A DNA stretch of 8,880 nucleotides from Candidatus Methanomethylophilaceae archaeon (GCA_017455785.1 JAFSYZ010000210.1:1-8880); one strand, 5' to 3'. Positions 1 through 7,164 are shown, counted from the stretch's first letter. The notes: generated by a model not told the origin, from the letters alone. Made by a program: numbers and translations.

Positions 1-783
1 AACTTTATTTAATTAATTATTATCGAATTATCAATTGCAACTAGATTTATCTTTGATTAATTAAGCTAGTAAATTAACTCAATTAATTAATCACGAATTA
101 ACAAATCATAATTGCTTATTTAATAAAAATTAAGGTGATTACTAAATTAGATTAATTAAATTCAATCTTTCACAGAGAACTTGTAAAATATGGAGTAAAA
201 ATGGCATTTTTAATAGGAATTTGATAGAAATTGCTCATGATCTAGTCGAATATTTGTCCCCAACGGTACCCCGAATATCAACTTAATTAAAGCGCAGTTT
301 TATTCAAATGTTCATTTTACCCCCTACTTTTCAGTATAATTGCCTTATACCCATGGCCTGATGATCATAATCTAGTGTTAATGTTAAAATAATTAAGCTG
401 ATTACTATATCAGATATATTATTACTAATTGTTTCAATTCATTATAATTAATTAAGCTGATAACTACATTACATAACAAAATCATATGTAAATCGATAGA
501 TAAATATTAATTAAGCTAATAACTAAACTAAGTTAATAAAATACTAATTACTACTCCAAACATTCATAATTCCGATCAGCAATTAGAGATTGTGGCTTAA
601 ATGCCTTTTTTGTTCAAAAATCACCAAAAAAAAACGTCTTCAGAAATGCCCTTTAAATCGAAAAAGTGTCCTTGAGTCGAGTAGTCTATCGCTTAAAGTA
701 TCAAAATCGATTCTAGGGCCGTTTCCGCTCGTTTATAAAGGAATGGCCAAAATCAGTGAAAATTTTTAAGAAGTTTGGGGAAA
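1..783. other. AT-rich non-coding region downstream of nrdJ
   Basis: I found no believable gene in this stretch on either strand; open frames are only a few codons long or lack any start context. Bases 1-560 are very AT-rich and hold five copies of a degenerate repeat, described separately. Bases 240-370 and 640-760 are somewhat richer in G and C but show no tRNA fold or ORF. Read on the minus strand, the sequence beyond nrdJ carries a run of nine T at 634-626, which could serve as an archaeal-type U-rich termination site for nrdJ readthrough. Confidence 0.6.
61..525 (+). repeat. Degenerate AT-rich repeat array, five copies
   Basis: Five copies of a 15-base motif with consensus TTAAGCTGATAACTA lie at 61-75, 130-144, 393-407, 452-466 and 511-525. 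The last three are spaced exactly 59 bases apart, and the first two 69 apart. Most copies are preceded by TAATTAA. The copies differ from each other by a few bases, and the sequence between them is AT-rich and not conserved in length, so this is not a CRISPR array. The 18 bases at 445-462 recur exactly, inverted, at 3367-3384 on the other side of nrdJ. Function is unknown; protein-binding sites or a dispersed intergenic repeat are possible. Confidence 0.65.
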
Positions 784-803
784 GAGGCGCAAAAATGCGC
801 CTC
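784..803 (-). terminator. Hairpin at the 3' end of nrdJ
   Basis: A perfect 7-bp stem (GAGGCGC/GCGCCTC) with a six-base loop overlaps the nrdJ TGA stop codon at 804-802. On the minus strand it is followed by TTT and a mixed, moderately T-rich sequence rather than a long T run, so it may act in 3'-end formation or mRNA stability rather than as a classical intrinsic terminator. The thermosome gene in this window also ends in a GC-rich hairpin close to its stop. Confidence 0.55.
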
Positions 804-3033
804 AGTCACACTTGGTCCATCCGCAATTCTTGCAGACGTTACATCCGCCCTGGAATTCGAGCTCCTCTCCGCACTTGGGACAGGGGTTGATGACCTTCTT
901 GTTCTTGTTCTCCTTTGGAGGTTCGAACGGGGTGTTTGTGATCTCCCTCTGCATCTCCTTGTACATATCCATGAGAGCGTAACCGACTGCCATCGGACAG
1001 CAAGATCCTTTGCTGGTGTCGTGCTGCGTATGAGTACGTACAACATACGACGGGCATGAGCCGCAACTCTTGAGCTGATCGATGATCGCATTGATCTCAC
1101 ATCCGCTGCGTGCGGCCAACGAGATCATCCTTGAGAGTCCGATCATGAAATTGTTACAACCGCCGGTGGAACCCTTGTTGAGGTATACTTCTAGAAGCTG
1201 ACCGGAATGGGGATCGAAGAATGCTGTACAGTGCAAGCTTCCGCACCCTGTGACGAGTTTCCTCTTCTTACCGACAACATCATCCTCGACGTTCTCGACG
1301 AATCCTCTCTTGATCTTCTTCTCCTCTTTCTTTTCCTCTTTATTCTCTTCCTTTGTGGTAAGGATTCCGAGACGCTTGCATCCGTCCCTGAATACGGTGA
1401 CTCCCTTACATCCGGTCTTCCATGCCTCGATGTAGAGATCATATACCTTCTCCTCAGGGAATTCGCTGGGCAGGTTCACTGTGGAACTGATCGAAGCATC
1501 GATGTGCTTCTGCCAGGTTCCCTGCATCTGCAACCTCTGTTTATAATCGAGGTTCTGTGCCGTGATGAAGAATCCGGGGAGGTCCAGGTCATCGGTGATA
1601 CCGTGCTTGTCCATGTAGGCCTTGACGACAGGCGTGTAAACTTTGTAGTACTCGTCATGGTCAGAGAGCGATGTGGTCCTCCTGACGTAATAGTTAGCGA
1701 ATACGGGTTCTATACCTCCGGAGATACCCAGCATGGTGGAGAGGGTACCTGTAGGTGCGATGGTCAGGAGCTGTGAGTTCCTGAGTCCGTATTTGTTCAC
1801 CAGGTCGACAGTTTCCGGTGATGCATTGTATTTGAAGTAGGGTGAGGCAAGGATCTGGTCCTTGTTGCACATGGGGAAAGCACCGAATTCCTTGGCCAGC
1901 AATGCGGATGCTTTCATGGCCTCGTCAGCCATTATCTTTCCGATCCGGTCACAGAACTCAATTGCCTCGGGGCTTCCATAGGTGATCTCCATCTTGATCA
2001 TCAGGTCAGCAAGACCCATGATTCCCAATCCGATCTGCCTCCAGTCACGGACGGATTCCCTCTGTTCAGGCAACGGGTGGAGGGGAAGTCCCTCATCGAG
2101 GACATCGTTCAGGCCTCTTACACAGATCCTTATGGCCCTTCTGAACTCCTCTTCATCGAACTCGTTGAACTCATCGAGGAAGTTTGCGAGGTTCATGCTA
2201 CCGAGAAGACAGCTGCCTCCTGCTGGAAGGGGCTCTTCAGCACATGGGTTGGTACCAGCGTAGTGATAGTCAGGGAACTCGGAGAGGAGGTTCCATGCTT
2301 CGATCCTGTCCCAGAACAGACATCCGGGTTCTCCGAAATCCCAGTTGGCATAGCACATCTTCTTGAAGAACTCATGTGCATCGATCTCCTTCACAGTGAC
2401 ATCATTTGTCTCTGGACGTGTGAATGTCTGTTTGAACTTCTGCTTGTTCACGACAGCATTCATGAACTTGTCGGTCATGCGTATGGACATGTTCGCCTTG
2501 GTCACTCTTTCCAGGTCGGTTTTGACCGACATGAACTCTTCCAGATCGGGGTGCTCACATGAGAGGGTGAGCATCAATGCTCCTCTTCTTCCATGCTGGC
2601 CTATGAGTCCTGTCACCATGGAGTAGAGGTCCGTGAATGAAACTGCACCGGATGTCTCCGATGCGGTGTTGTTGATCTTGGCGCCTCTGGGTGCCAATTT
2701 GGAGAGGTCTATTCCTACGCCTCCACCGTAACTGAACGTCCTTGCCAGTTTGCTGGCGGTCTCGAAAATTGATTCGATGGAGTCTTCAGGCGGGGAAACA
2801 ACATAACAGTTGGACAATGTGACTTTCAATCCGGATTTATGAAGGCCTCTGTTGGCGAGGATCCTTCCTCCAAATAAGAATTTCTTCTGCTTGACGAGTT
2901 CTATGAGTTCCTGATCCCCGTTACAGATACGGGTCAACCAATGATCGAAACTCTCTCCGTCATGACAGTATTTCTTGTTCCAAATATCAATTCCAAGCTG
3001 ATTGTCCTCTCCCAACCATTGCTGTAACTCCAT
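802..3033 (-). CDS. nrdJ: Adenosylcobalamin-dependent (class II) ribonucleotide reductase
   Basis: This 743-residue protein reduces ribonucleotides to deoxyribonucleotides in the cytoplasm, using coenzyme B12 to generate a thiyl radical without oxygen. The catalytic trio is visible in NPCAE (Asn262, Cys264, Glu266). Cys76 (SNCYV) and Cys275 (CLLGSMNL) fit the redox-active pair. The glycine-rich SYGGGVGIDLSKLAPRG lies at 101-117. A lysine/glutamate-rich linker (about 561-576) leads to a TSCPD-type domain (about 592-690) with CGSC at 657-660. The protein ends in a cysteine-rich zinc-ribbon-like tail with Cys718, 721, 731, 734, 737 and 742. The length is normal for the long NrdJ form. The ATG start is supported by GAGGTG five bases upstream and a TATA box further out. 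No NrdR-type control site was recognised. It appears monocistronic. Confidence 0.97.
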   Translation of the reverse strand: MELQQWLGEDNQLGIDIWNKKYCHDGESFDHWLTRICNGDQELIELVKQKKFLFGGRILANRGLHKSGLKVTLSNCYVVSPPEDSIESIFETASKLARTFSYGGGVGIDLSKLAPRGAKINNTASETSGAVSFTDLYSMVTGLIGQHGRRGALMLTLSCEHPDLEEFMSVKTDLERVTKANMSIRMTDKFMNAVVNKQKFKQTFTRPETNDVTVKEIDAHEFFKKMCYANWDFGEPGCLFWDRIEAWNLLSEFPDYHYAGTNPCAEEPLPAGGSCLLGSMNLANFLDEFNEFDEEEFRRAIRICVRGLNDVLDEGLPLHPLPEQRESVRDWRQIGLGIMGLADLMIKMEITYGSPEAIEFCDRIGKIMADEAMKASALLAKEFGAFPMCNKDQILASPYFKYNASPETVDLVNKYGLRNSQLLTIAPTGTLSTMLGISGGIEPVFANYYVRRTTSLSDHDEYYKVYTPVVKAYMDKHGITDDLDLPGFFITAQNLDYKQRLQMQGTWQKHIDASISSTVNLPSEFPEEKVYDLYIEAWKTGCKGVTVFRDGCKRLGILTTKEENKEEKKEEKKIKRGFVENVEDDVVGKKRKLVTGCGSLHCTAFFDPHSGQLLEVYLNKGSTGGCNNFMIGLSRMISLAARSGCEINAIIDQLKSCGSCPSYVVRTHTQHDTSKGSCCPMAVGYALMDMYKEMQREITNTPFEPPKENKNKKVINPCPKCGEELEFQGGCNVCKNCGWTKCD

Positions 3034-3038
3034 GAGTG

Positions 3039-3073
3039 CACCTCTTCCACTTTAATGAAATGACTCTATAAAA
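3039..3073 (-). promoter_or_regulatory. nrdJ promoter (TATA box) and ribosome binding site
   Basis: On the minus strand TTTTATAG at 3073-3066 fits an archaeal TATA box, centred about 37 bases before the ATG at 3033. That predicts a transcript start near 3044 and a leader of about a dozen bases. GAGGTG at 3044-3039, five bases before the ATG, fits a Shine-Dalgarno and supports the chosen start. Confidence 0.6.
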
Positions 3074-3134
3074 TCCCTGGGTTTCCCCTTTTCTTACTAT
3101 TTTTTGGGTACTTTTACTGTCTGGCTCATAGATT

Positions 3135-3154
3135 TTTATCCTATTTAGGATAAA
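3135..3154. promoter_or_regulatory. 20-bp palindrome upstream of nrdJ, possible operator
   Basis: Two perfect 9-base inverted arms, TTTATCCTA and TAGGATAAA, are separated by TT. The site lies about 60-85 bases upstream of the nrdJ TATA box and about 100-120 bases upstream of its start codon. A dimeric winged-helix or helix-turn-helix regulator could bind it. I could not match it to a known archaeal operator, and it is not followed by a T run on either strand that would make it a terminator. Confidence 0.45.
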
Positions 3155-3292
3155 TGTAACACGTTATTGTTTTGATAAAATAATCATTTTTGTTTAGATA
3201 TCTGCTTAATTTTTGTAGATAGATTCGATTTTCGGAATCCTGGCGTATTACTAATCACATGATTGAATATATCATTATTAATATTGTAAATT

Positions 3293-3377
3293 AAGTTATC
3301 AGCTTTATTAATAATGATTAGTAATTATTGCAATAAAATGACTTTAATTAATTATGCTAATATAGCTATCAGCTTAA
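3293..3377 (-). repeat. Two inverted copies of the AT-rich repeat family
   Basis: The same 15-base motif found at 61-525 occurs here on the minus strand at 3307-3293 (TAAAGCTGATAACTT) and 3377-3363 (TTAAGCTGATAGCTA), 70 bases apart. A secondary shared motif, ATTACTAAT, is found at 3325-3317 on the minus strand and at 421-429 or nearby on the plus strand. nrdJ is therefore flanked by copies in opposite orientation. The rest of the spacer from 3160 to 3410 is AT-rich and contains no gene that I can see. Confidence 0.6.
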
Positions 3378-3413
3378 TTAATTAAGTTAAATCACCATCT
3401 TACAACCATTTAG

Positions 3414-3446
3414 AAAAAGGTAAGGATGAAGGGCAAACCCTCCATC
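3414..3446 (-). terminator. Intrinsic-type terminator after the small membrane protein gene
   Basis: Read on the minus strand, a 9-bp stem (one G-U pair) with a four-base TTTG loop spans 3446-3425. It begins inside the TGA stop codon and is followed by a five-T run at 3418-3414. It would end the transcript of the small membrane protein and of any message reading through from the recombinase pair. Confidence 0.6.
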
Positions 3447-3552
3447 ATTTTACGATAGACGATACTGCAACGATCACTGCGGTACCGACGAAGAGCAGGA
3501 CAATGAAAATTGCAACAATCTTCACCCAAACGTCCTTCTTGATTTTCTTCAT
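3445..3552 (-). CDS. Small single-helix membrane protein, 35 residues, unknown function
   Basis: I do not recognise this gene. The reading frame encodes 35 residues beginning MKKIKKDVWVKIVAIF and ending SSIVK. A basic N-terminus (four lysines in the first six residues) is followed by an uninterrupted hydrophobic stretch at about residues 12-30 (Ile, Val, Leu, Phe, Ala, Gly). That predicts one transmembrane helix with the N-terminus in the cytoplasm. Support for a real gene comes from three things: a TATA box centred 26 bases before the ATG, as expected for a leaderless archaeal message; a hairpin-plus-U terminator starting at its stop codon; and codon composition like the neighbouring genes despite the AT-rich surroundings. 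It lies 36 bases after the second recombinase. No Shine-Dalgarno is visible. It could be an unrelated small protein or a partner of the recombinase module. Confidence 0.6.
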   Translation of the reverse strand: MKKIKKDVWVKIVAIFIVLLFVGTAVIVAVSSIVK

Positions 3553-3574
3553 ATCTGCAGGTATTATAAATGAG

Positions 3575-3582
3575 TTATAAAA
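3575..3582 (-). promoter_or_regulatory. TATA box for a leaderless transcript of the small membrane protein
   Basis: TTTTATAA on the minus strand lies seven bases beyond the stop codon of the second recombinase, and its centre is 26 bases before the ATG at 3552. This spacing places the transcript start at or next to the start codon. A second TATA-like string at 3571-3563 is too close to the ATG to serve it. Confidence 0.5.
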
Positions 3583-3588
3583 GTGTAA

Positions 3589-4446
3589 TCAGACGAGAAC
3601 GGATCTCTTGTTCTCGATATCGATCAGCTCAGGATTCCTCTTGTTCGGATCCCTCACTTTTGATGCCATCAGGTTCTGCACGGTGTTGAATTCATCAACT
3701 GTTACCACGGCATCAGCATCATGTTTGATCAGGATGTCCTCCCATCTCATGTATCCGGCATATACCGGGTTGTGAAGGATGTTCCTGAGGTTGAACTTAT
3801 TCCATTTGTTCCTTCTTCTGGTCAAGGTAAGACTGTTGTTCAGGTTCGCTGCGATATCGTCCATCGTCATGCCAGAGAGATAATCCGAAAAAATGCGTTT
3901 GGCCACTATGGATTCATCCTCCACAGTAGTCAATCCTCCGTCACTGATGGTGTAACCGAAAGGCGGGTTGAATCCCATTATTCCATCGTTCGAGATTGCC
4001 TTCTGTCTCATTGCCAGGTGTGTCCTCTCTCCTATCTGTTCACTTTCAAGCTGTGCTATACGCTGCAAAGTGTCCATAACGAATCTGCCGATGGCATTGC
4101 TTGTATCGATGTTGTCCATTACTGAGAGGTAATTCTGATGGTGCCTGTTCAGGTCATCCATCATGGCCATGAATTCCCTGGCGTTACGGTGTATCCTGTC
4201 CATTTTAAGGACTAGGACTACATCCCACTTCTTCCTCTCCTCCTCGGAGAACATACGTTGGTATCCAGGCCTCTTGGGGCTTCTTCCGGAGTACCCATCA
4301 TCGATGTACTCATCGGCGATCTGCAGATTCCTGGACCTGCAGTAGGCCTCGAGCTTCATCAACTGATCGGGTATCGAGAAGCCCCTCAAAGCCTGTTCGT
4401 CCGTTGAAACACGGACATATATCGCTACACGATTGGCTTCCGTCAT
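3589..4446 (-). CDS. Serine recombinase, short form, second of a coupled pair
   Basis: A 285-residue DNA recombinase of the large serine recombinase type, expected to cut and rejoin DNA through a phosphoserine link. The catalytic resolvase domain (about 6-150) has YVRVS with Arg12 and nucleophile Ser14, acidic Asp50 in DDGYSG, and KMDRIHR with Asp83, Arg84 and Arg87. A 'recombinase' domain follows (about 155-235) with GFNPPFGY and LHNPVYAGYMRW. The protein then ends after a charged tail (261-285), exactly where family members of 450-550 residues usually continue into the zinc ribbon and coiled coil; no CxxC motif is present. Its ATG overlaps the TGA of the upstream recombinase (TGATG) and it has no Shine-Dalgarno, so it is probably translated by coupling. 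It resembles its partner along the whole length, so an old duplication is likely. Confidence 0.93.
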   Translation of the reverse strand: MTEANRVAIYVRVSTDEQALRGFSIPDQLMKLEAYCRSRNLQIADEYIDDGYSGRSPKRPGYQRMFSEEERKKWDVVLVLKMDRIHRNAREFMAMMDDLNRHHQNYLSVMDNIDTSNAIGRFVMDTLQRIAQLESEQIGERTHLAMRQKAISNDGIMGFNPPFGYTISDGGLTTVEDESIVAKRIFSDYLSGMTMDDIAANLNNSLTLTRRRNKWNKFNLRNILHNPVYAGYMRWEDILIKHDADAVVTVDEFNTVQNLMASKVRDPNKRNPELIDIENKRSVLV

Positions 4447-5243
4447 CAGACCGTGATGTTAAGAGGGCCGTTGATCGACTCGTACAGGTCCCTGTCAATG
4501 ATAGCAGAGTGATCCCCCTGTCTGATGATGTTGTCCCATCTGACGTATCCCGCGTAGATCGGGTTGTGAAGGATCTTCTCTATCTCCTGTCTGTGCCATT
4601 TACCGCCCTTCTTGGCCGGTATCAGTGCATCGTTGAGATAGTTGGTCACAGTGGAGATCGAATATCCTGATGAGCACATCTTGTAGATCGCTCTGACCGC
4701 ATACTTCTCATCATCGTTGACTGTCAGCTTGCCCTGTTTGATCTCGTATCCATAAGGATTCGGCGAACCGAGAAGACCTTTTCCGAATTTCGCTTTTTGT
4801 TCCATACCTGCTTTCACCCTTTCACCTATTTGCTCGCTCTCGAATTGTGCAATACGTTGCACCATGTCCATGGCGAGCCTTCCAACCGCGGTGCTGGTGT
4901 CGAAGTTCTCGTTTATGGAACAGAAGTCCTTGTTCCAGTCTTTCAGATCACTCATCATCTGAGTGAAATGAATGCTGTTCCTGTGGATCCTATCCATCTT
5001 GAGTACAAGGACGACATCCCATTTGTCCTTCTCCGACATCATGCGGTTGTACTCTGGACGATTAACAGTCTTTCTTCCGGAGTGGCCTTCCTCACGATAC
5101 CTATCGGCTATCTCCCAGCCCATAGATACGCAGTAGTCCTCCAAACGGGCCATCTGTGCGTCTAATGAGAATCCCTCCTGAGCTTGTTCCTCAGTCGAGA
5201 CCCTAGCGTACAGAGCGGCACGCAAGCTCTGTTGTGCATCCAT
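4446..5243 (-). CDS. Serine recombinase, short form, first of a coupled pair
   Basis: A 265-residue serine recombinase with an intact-looking active site: YARVS with Arg14 and Ser16, Glu52 in EEGHSG, and KMDRIHR with Asp84, Arg85 and Arg88. The long helix region IAQFESEQIGER lies at 131-142. The 'recombinase' domain spans about 155-240, including GSPNPYGY and LHNPIYAGYVRW. It stops at ...LNITV, before any zinc ribbon or coiled coil, so it is about half the length of a typical large serine recombinase but longer than a simple resolvase/invertase (about 180-200 residues). The TGA stop shares its A with the ATG of the next recombinase. A TATA box about 29 bases upstream of the ATG, with no Shine-Dalgarno, points to a leaderless or nearly leaderless message. 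Its DNA target is not evident; integration, excision or inversion are all possible. Confidence 0.93.
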   Translation of the reverse strand: MDAQQSLRAALYARVSTEEQAQEGFSLDAQMARLEDYCVSMGWEIADRYREEGHSGRKTVNRPEYNRMMSEKDKWDVVLVLKMDRIHRNSIHFTQMMSDLKDWNKDFCSINENFDTSTAVGRLAMDMVQRIAQFESEQIGERVKAGMEQKAKFGKGLLGSPNPYGYEIKQGKLTVNDDEKYAVRAIYKMCSSGYSISTVTNYLNDALIPAKKGGKWHRQEIEKILHNPIYAGYVRWDNIIRQGDHSAIIDRDLYESINGPLNITV

Positions 5244-5267
5244 CCCGATATTTAAATGGAAATCGGG
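5244..5267. promoter_or_regulatory. Inverted repeat over the recombinase transcript start, possible operator
   Basis: Perfect 6-base arms CCCGAT (5244-5249) and ATCGGG (5262-5267) are separated by 12 AT-rich bases. The repeat fills the gap between the TATA box and the start codon of the recombinase operon, so a bound protein would block transcription initiation. A recombinase that represses itself is one possibility; this is inference from position only. Confidence 0.45.
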
Positions 5268-5275
5268 TATATAAA
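5268..5275 (-). promoter_or_regulatory. TATA box of the recombinase pair
   Basis: TTTATATA on the minus strand is centred about 29 bases before the ATG at 5243. With the usual archaeal distance of about 25 bases to the transcript start, the message would begin within a few bases of the start codon, which agrees with the lack of a Shine-Dalgarno. Confidence 0.6.
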
Positions 5276-5333
5276 TAATGTACGTTTCATTTGCAGCATT
5301 TTAATTAATTTTTCCAACTTAATCTGTAAAACT

Positions 5334-5348
5334 GATAGTTTAACTATC
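5334..5348. repeat. 15-base near-perfect palindrome upstream of the recombinase pair
   Basis: Arms GATAGTT and AACTATC are perfect inverted repeats around a single T, 91-105 bases upstream of the first recombinase start. The left arm with its flank (AAACTGATAGTTTA) also resembles the core of the AT-rich repeat family seen at 61-525 and 3293-3377. It could be a regulator or recombinase binding site. The surrounding spacer (5276-5464) holds no gene that I can see. Confidence 0.4.
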
Positions 5349-5464
5349 GACATTTTTAGCCCATCGAATAGATGGTAAAATACGGTAGAAAATGGCCATA
5401 ATCACCGTGAATCACTCAAAATAGTTGATGCCACGGAATCAATCGTTTCAGAAGGGTGGGGTTG

Positions 5465-5484
5465 TGAGGGGCCGGAGCCCCTCA
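5465..5484 (-). terminator. GC-rich hairpin after the thermosome gene
   Basis: An 8-bp stem (TGAGGGGC/GCCCCTCA) with a UCCG tetraloop on the minus strand lies about 20 bases after the thermosome TAA. No T run follows directly, so it may be a 3'-end stability element or part of a factor-dependent terminator. Confidence 0.55.
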
Positions 5485-5505
5485 GAAATGTTATGGTTTG
5501 TTCGC

Positions 5506-7155
5506 TTACATCATTCCGCCGATGCCGGACATTCCGGGACCGCCCATGTTGGGGTCGGCCATGGGGTTCATCGGGGGTGCCCTGCGGGAAGCGATGACAT
5601 CATCGATCCTGAGGACCATGTTGGCAACCTCTGCTGCGGAGTTGATGGCCTGTACCTTGACCCTGAGGGGTTCGACGACCTTCAGCTTCAGCATATCGAC
5701 TGCCTCTCCTGTGTCCAGGTCGAGACCGAAGTAGATTCCTCTCTTCTTGGTCTTGTCGTGGGCTGTCTTCAGCTTGATGATGGCGTCGATCGAATCGATA
5801 CCTGCGTTCTCCGCGATGGTCCAGGGGATGATCTCCATTGCCTTGGCGAATGCCTCGATGGCGAGCTGCTCCCTTCCGCCGATGGTGGAAGCGTACTCTG
5901 CGAGCCTGAGCTCGACCTCGATCTCGGGTGCACCTGCACCAGCGACGACCTTTCCGTCCTCGATTGCGACACCGACGACACGGATCGCATCCTCCATTGC
6001 CCTCTCGACCTCGGCGATGACATGCTCTGTACCGCCGCGGATGACGATGGACACTGCCTTGGGGTTCTTGCAGCCGGTGACGAAGCACATGGACTCTGTT
6101 CCGACTTCCTTCTCCTCTACCTTGGCTGCGACTCCGAGGTCACTGGACTTGATCTCCATTATCTCACCGACGAGGTTACCTCCAGTTGCTTTGGAGAGTG
6201 CGACCATATCGGATTCCTTGAGCCTCCTGAAGCAGAGGATACCTGCCTTTGCGAGGTAGTGCTGCACGAGGTCATCGACTCCCTTCTGGCAGAAGACGAC
6301 GTTAGCACCTGCGGATGCGATCTTGTCGACCATTGCCTTGAGTGTTGCCTCTTCCTCGTTGAGGAATGACTGCATGTATGTGGGGTCGGAGATGCTGATC
6401 TCTGCGCTTACCTCGGGCTTTTTGTTCTCGAGTGGTGTTGTCAGGAGAGCGATCTTCGCCTTGTTGACGACCTTGGGCATGCGGGGGTGGACCCTCTGCT
6501 TGTCAATTACAAGGCCTTCAACCATGTAGGTCTCGCTGATGTTGCCTCCGGTCTTCTTCTCGATCTTGATGTTCGCCGTGTCAACTTTTCCGTCGACCTG
6601 GACGGCCCTTGCTGCTTTGACGATGAGTTCAGAGAGGTGCTCGCCCTCTCCGCCGATGGACTTACCCGTCATGGCGGTTCCTGCGACCTCCTTCAGGAGC
6701 TTGTCGTCGTCGGATGAGACAGCGATCTTGTTGAGGATCTCGACTGCCTTCTCCGCTGCGAGCTTGAATCCGTTGGTGATTACTGTGGGGTGGATGTTCT
6801 GATCGATGAGTGTCTCGGACTGCTTGAGGAGCTCTCCTGCGAGGACGACGGCTGTGGTCGTTCCGTCACCGCACTCTGCGTCCTGTGTCTTTGCGACCTC
6901 GACGACCATCTTGGCCGCGGGGTGCTGTACATCGATCTCCTTGAGGATGGTCACACCGTCGTTAGTGACTGTGACGTCTCCAACGGAGTCAACGAGCATC
7001 TTGTCCATTCCCTTGGGTCCCAGTGTGGACCTGACGGAATCAGCTACTGCCTTTGCGGCTGCGATGTTGTTGAACTGTGCTTCCTTGTCCTTGCTTCTCT
7101 CAGTGCCCTCTTTGAGGACGATGATTGGTTGATTGCTTCCTCCGGATCCGTACAT
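5506..7155 (-). CDS. ths: Thermosome subunit (group II chaperonin)
   Basis: A 549-residue subunit of the archaeal thermosome, the double-ring ATP-driven protein-folding chamber of the cytoplasm. The equatorial domain signatures are present: LGPKGMDKM (45-53), NDGVTI (65-70) and the ATP-phosphate motif GDGTTT (96-101). The ERAMEDA segment (384-390) contains Asp389, which fits the second catalytic aspartate. The C-terminal [17 protein letters not shown] block and a Gly/Met-rich tail ending GGMM are typical of the family. Length is normal. One oddity is AGAGAPE at 405-411, where most relatives I recall have GGGAPE. The ATG is supported by AAGGAG nine bases upstream and a TATA box about 45 bases upstream. 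Only one subunit gene is in the window; a paralogue elsewhere cannot be excluded, so the A/B letter is left off. Confidence 0.98.
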   Translation of the reverse strand: MYGSGGSNQPIIVLKEGTERSKDKEAQFNNIAAAKAVADSVRSTLGPKGMDKMLVDSVGDVTVTNDGVTILKEIDVQHPAAKMVVEVAKTQDAECGDGTTTAVVLAGELLKQSETLIDQNIHPTVITNGFKLAAEKAVEILNKIAVSSDDDKLLKEVAGTAMTGKSIGGEGEHLSELIVKAARAVQVDGKVDTANIKIEKKTGGNISETYMVEGLVIDKQRVHPRMPKVVNKAKIALLTTPLENKKPEVSAEISISDPTYMQSFLNEEEATLKAMVDKIASAGANVVFCQKGVDDLVQHYLAKAGILCFRRLKESDMVALSKATGGNLVGEIMEIKSSDLGVAAKVEEKEVGTESMCFVTGCKNPKAVSIVIRGGTEHVIAEVERAMEDAIRVVGVAIEDGKVVAGAGAPEIEVELRLAEYASTIGGREQLAIEAFAKAMEIIPWTIAENAGIDSIDAIIKLKTAHDKTKKRGIYFGLDLDTGEAVDMLKLKVVEPLRVKVQAINSAAEVANMVLRIDDVIASRRAPPMNPMADPNMGGPGMSGIGGMM

Positions 7156-7164
7156 GATACGATA

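Noticed and set aside
61..525. CRISPR array
   Set aside because: The repeat units are short, degenerate and AT-rich, with irregular distances between groups, and no cas genes are present.
599..674. Two similar stretches beginning AAATGCC, 45 bases apart
   Set aside because: Only the first seven bases agree exactly and the rest is low-complexity A/T runs.
1207..1776. A 189-codon open frame on the plus strand
   Set aside because: It is antisense to conserved nrdJ sequence, with low-complexity Leu/Phe-rich content opposite the Lys/Glu linker, and has no own signals.
3421..5281. A complete mobile element bounded by direct or inverted repeats around the recombinase module
   Set aside because: I compared the flanks 3290-3420 and 5280-5420 and found no convincing matching ends or target-site duplication, and no cargo besides one tiny protein.
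742..5404. A shared 14-base string (AATGGCCA-A/T-AATCA) at 742-755 and 5391-5404, both downstream of hairpins on the minus strand
   Set aside because: One mismatch over 14 bases is expected several times by chance in a window of this size; the similar position is suggestive but not enough.
5425..6369. A 314-codon open frame on the plus strand
   Set aside because: It lies almost entirely antisense to the thermosome gene, its protein is rich in Asp, Cys, Leu and His with no recognisable domain, and such mirror frames are common opposite GC-biased codons.
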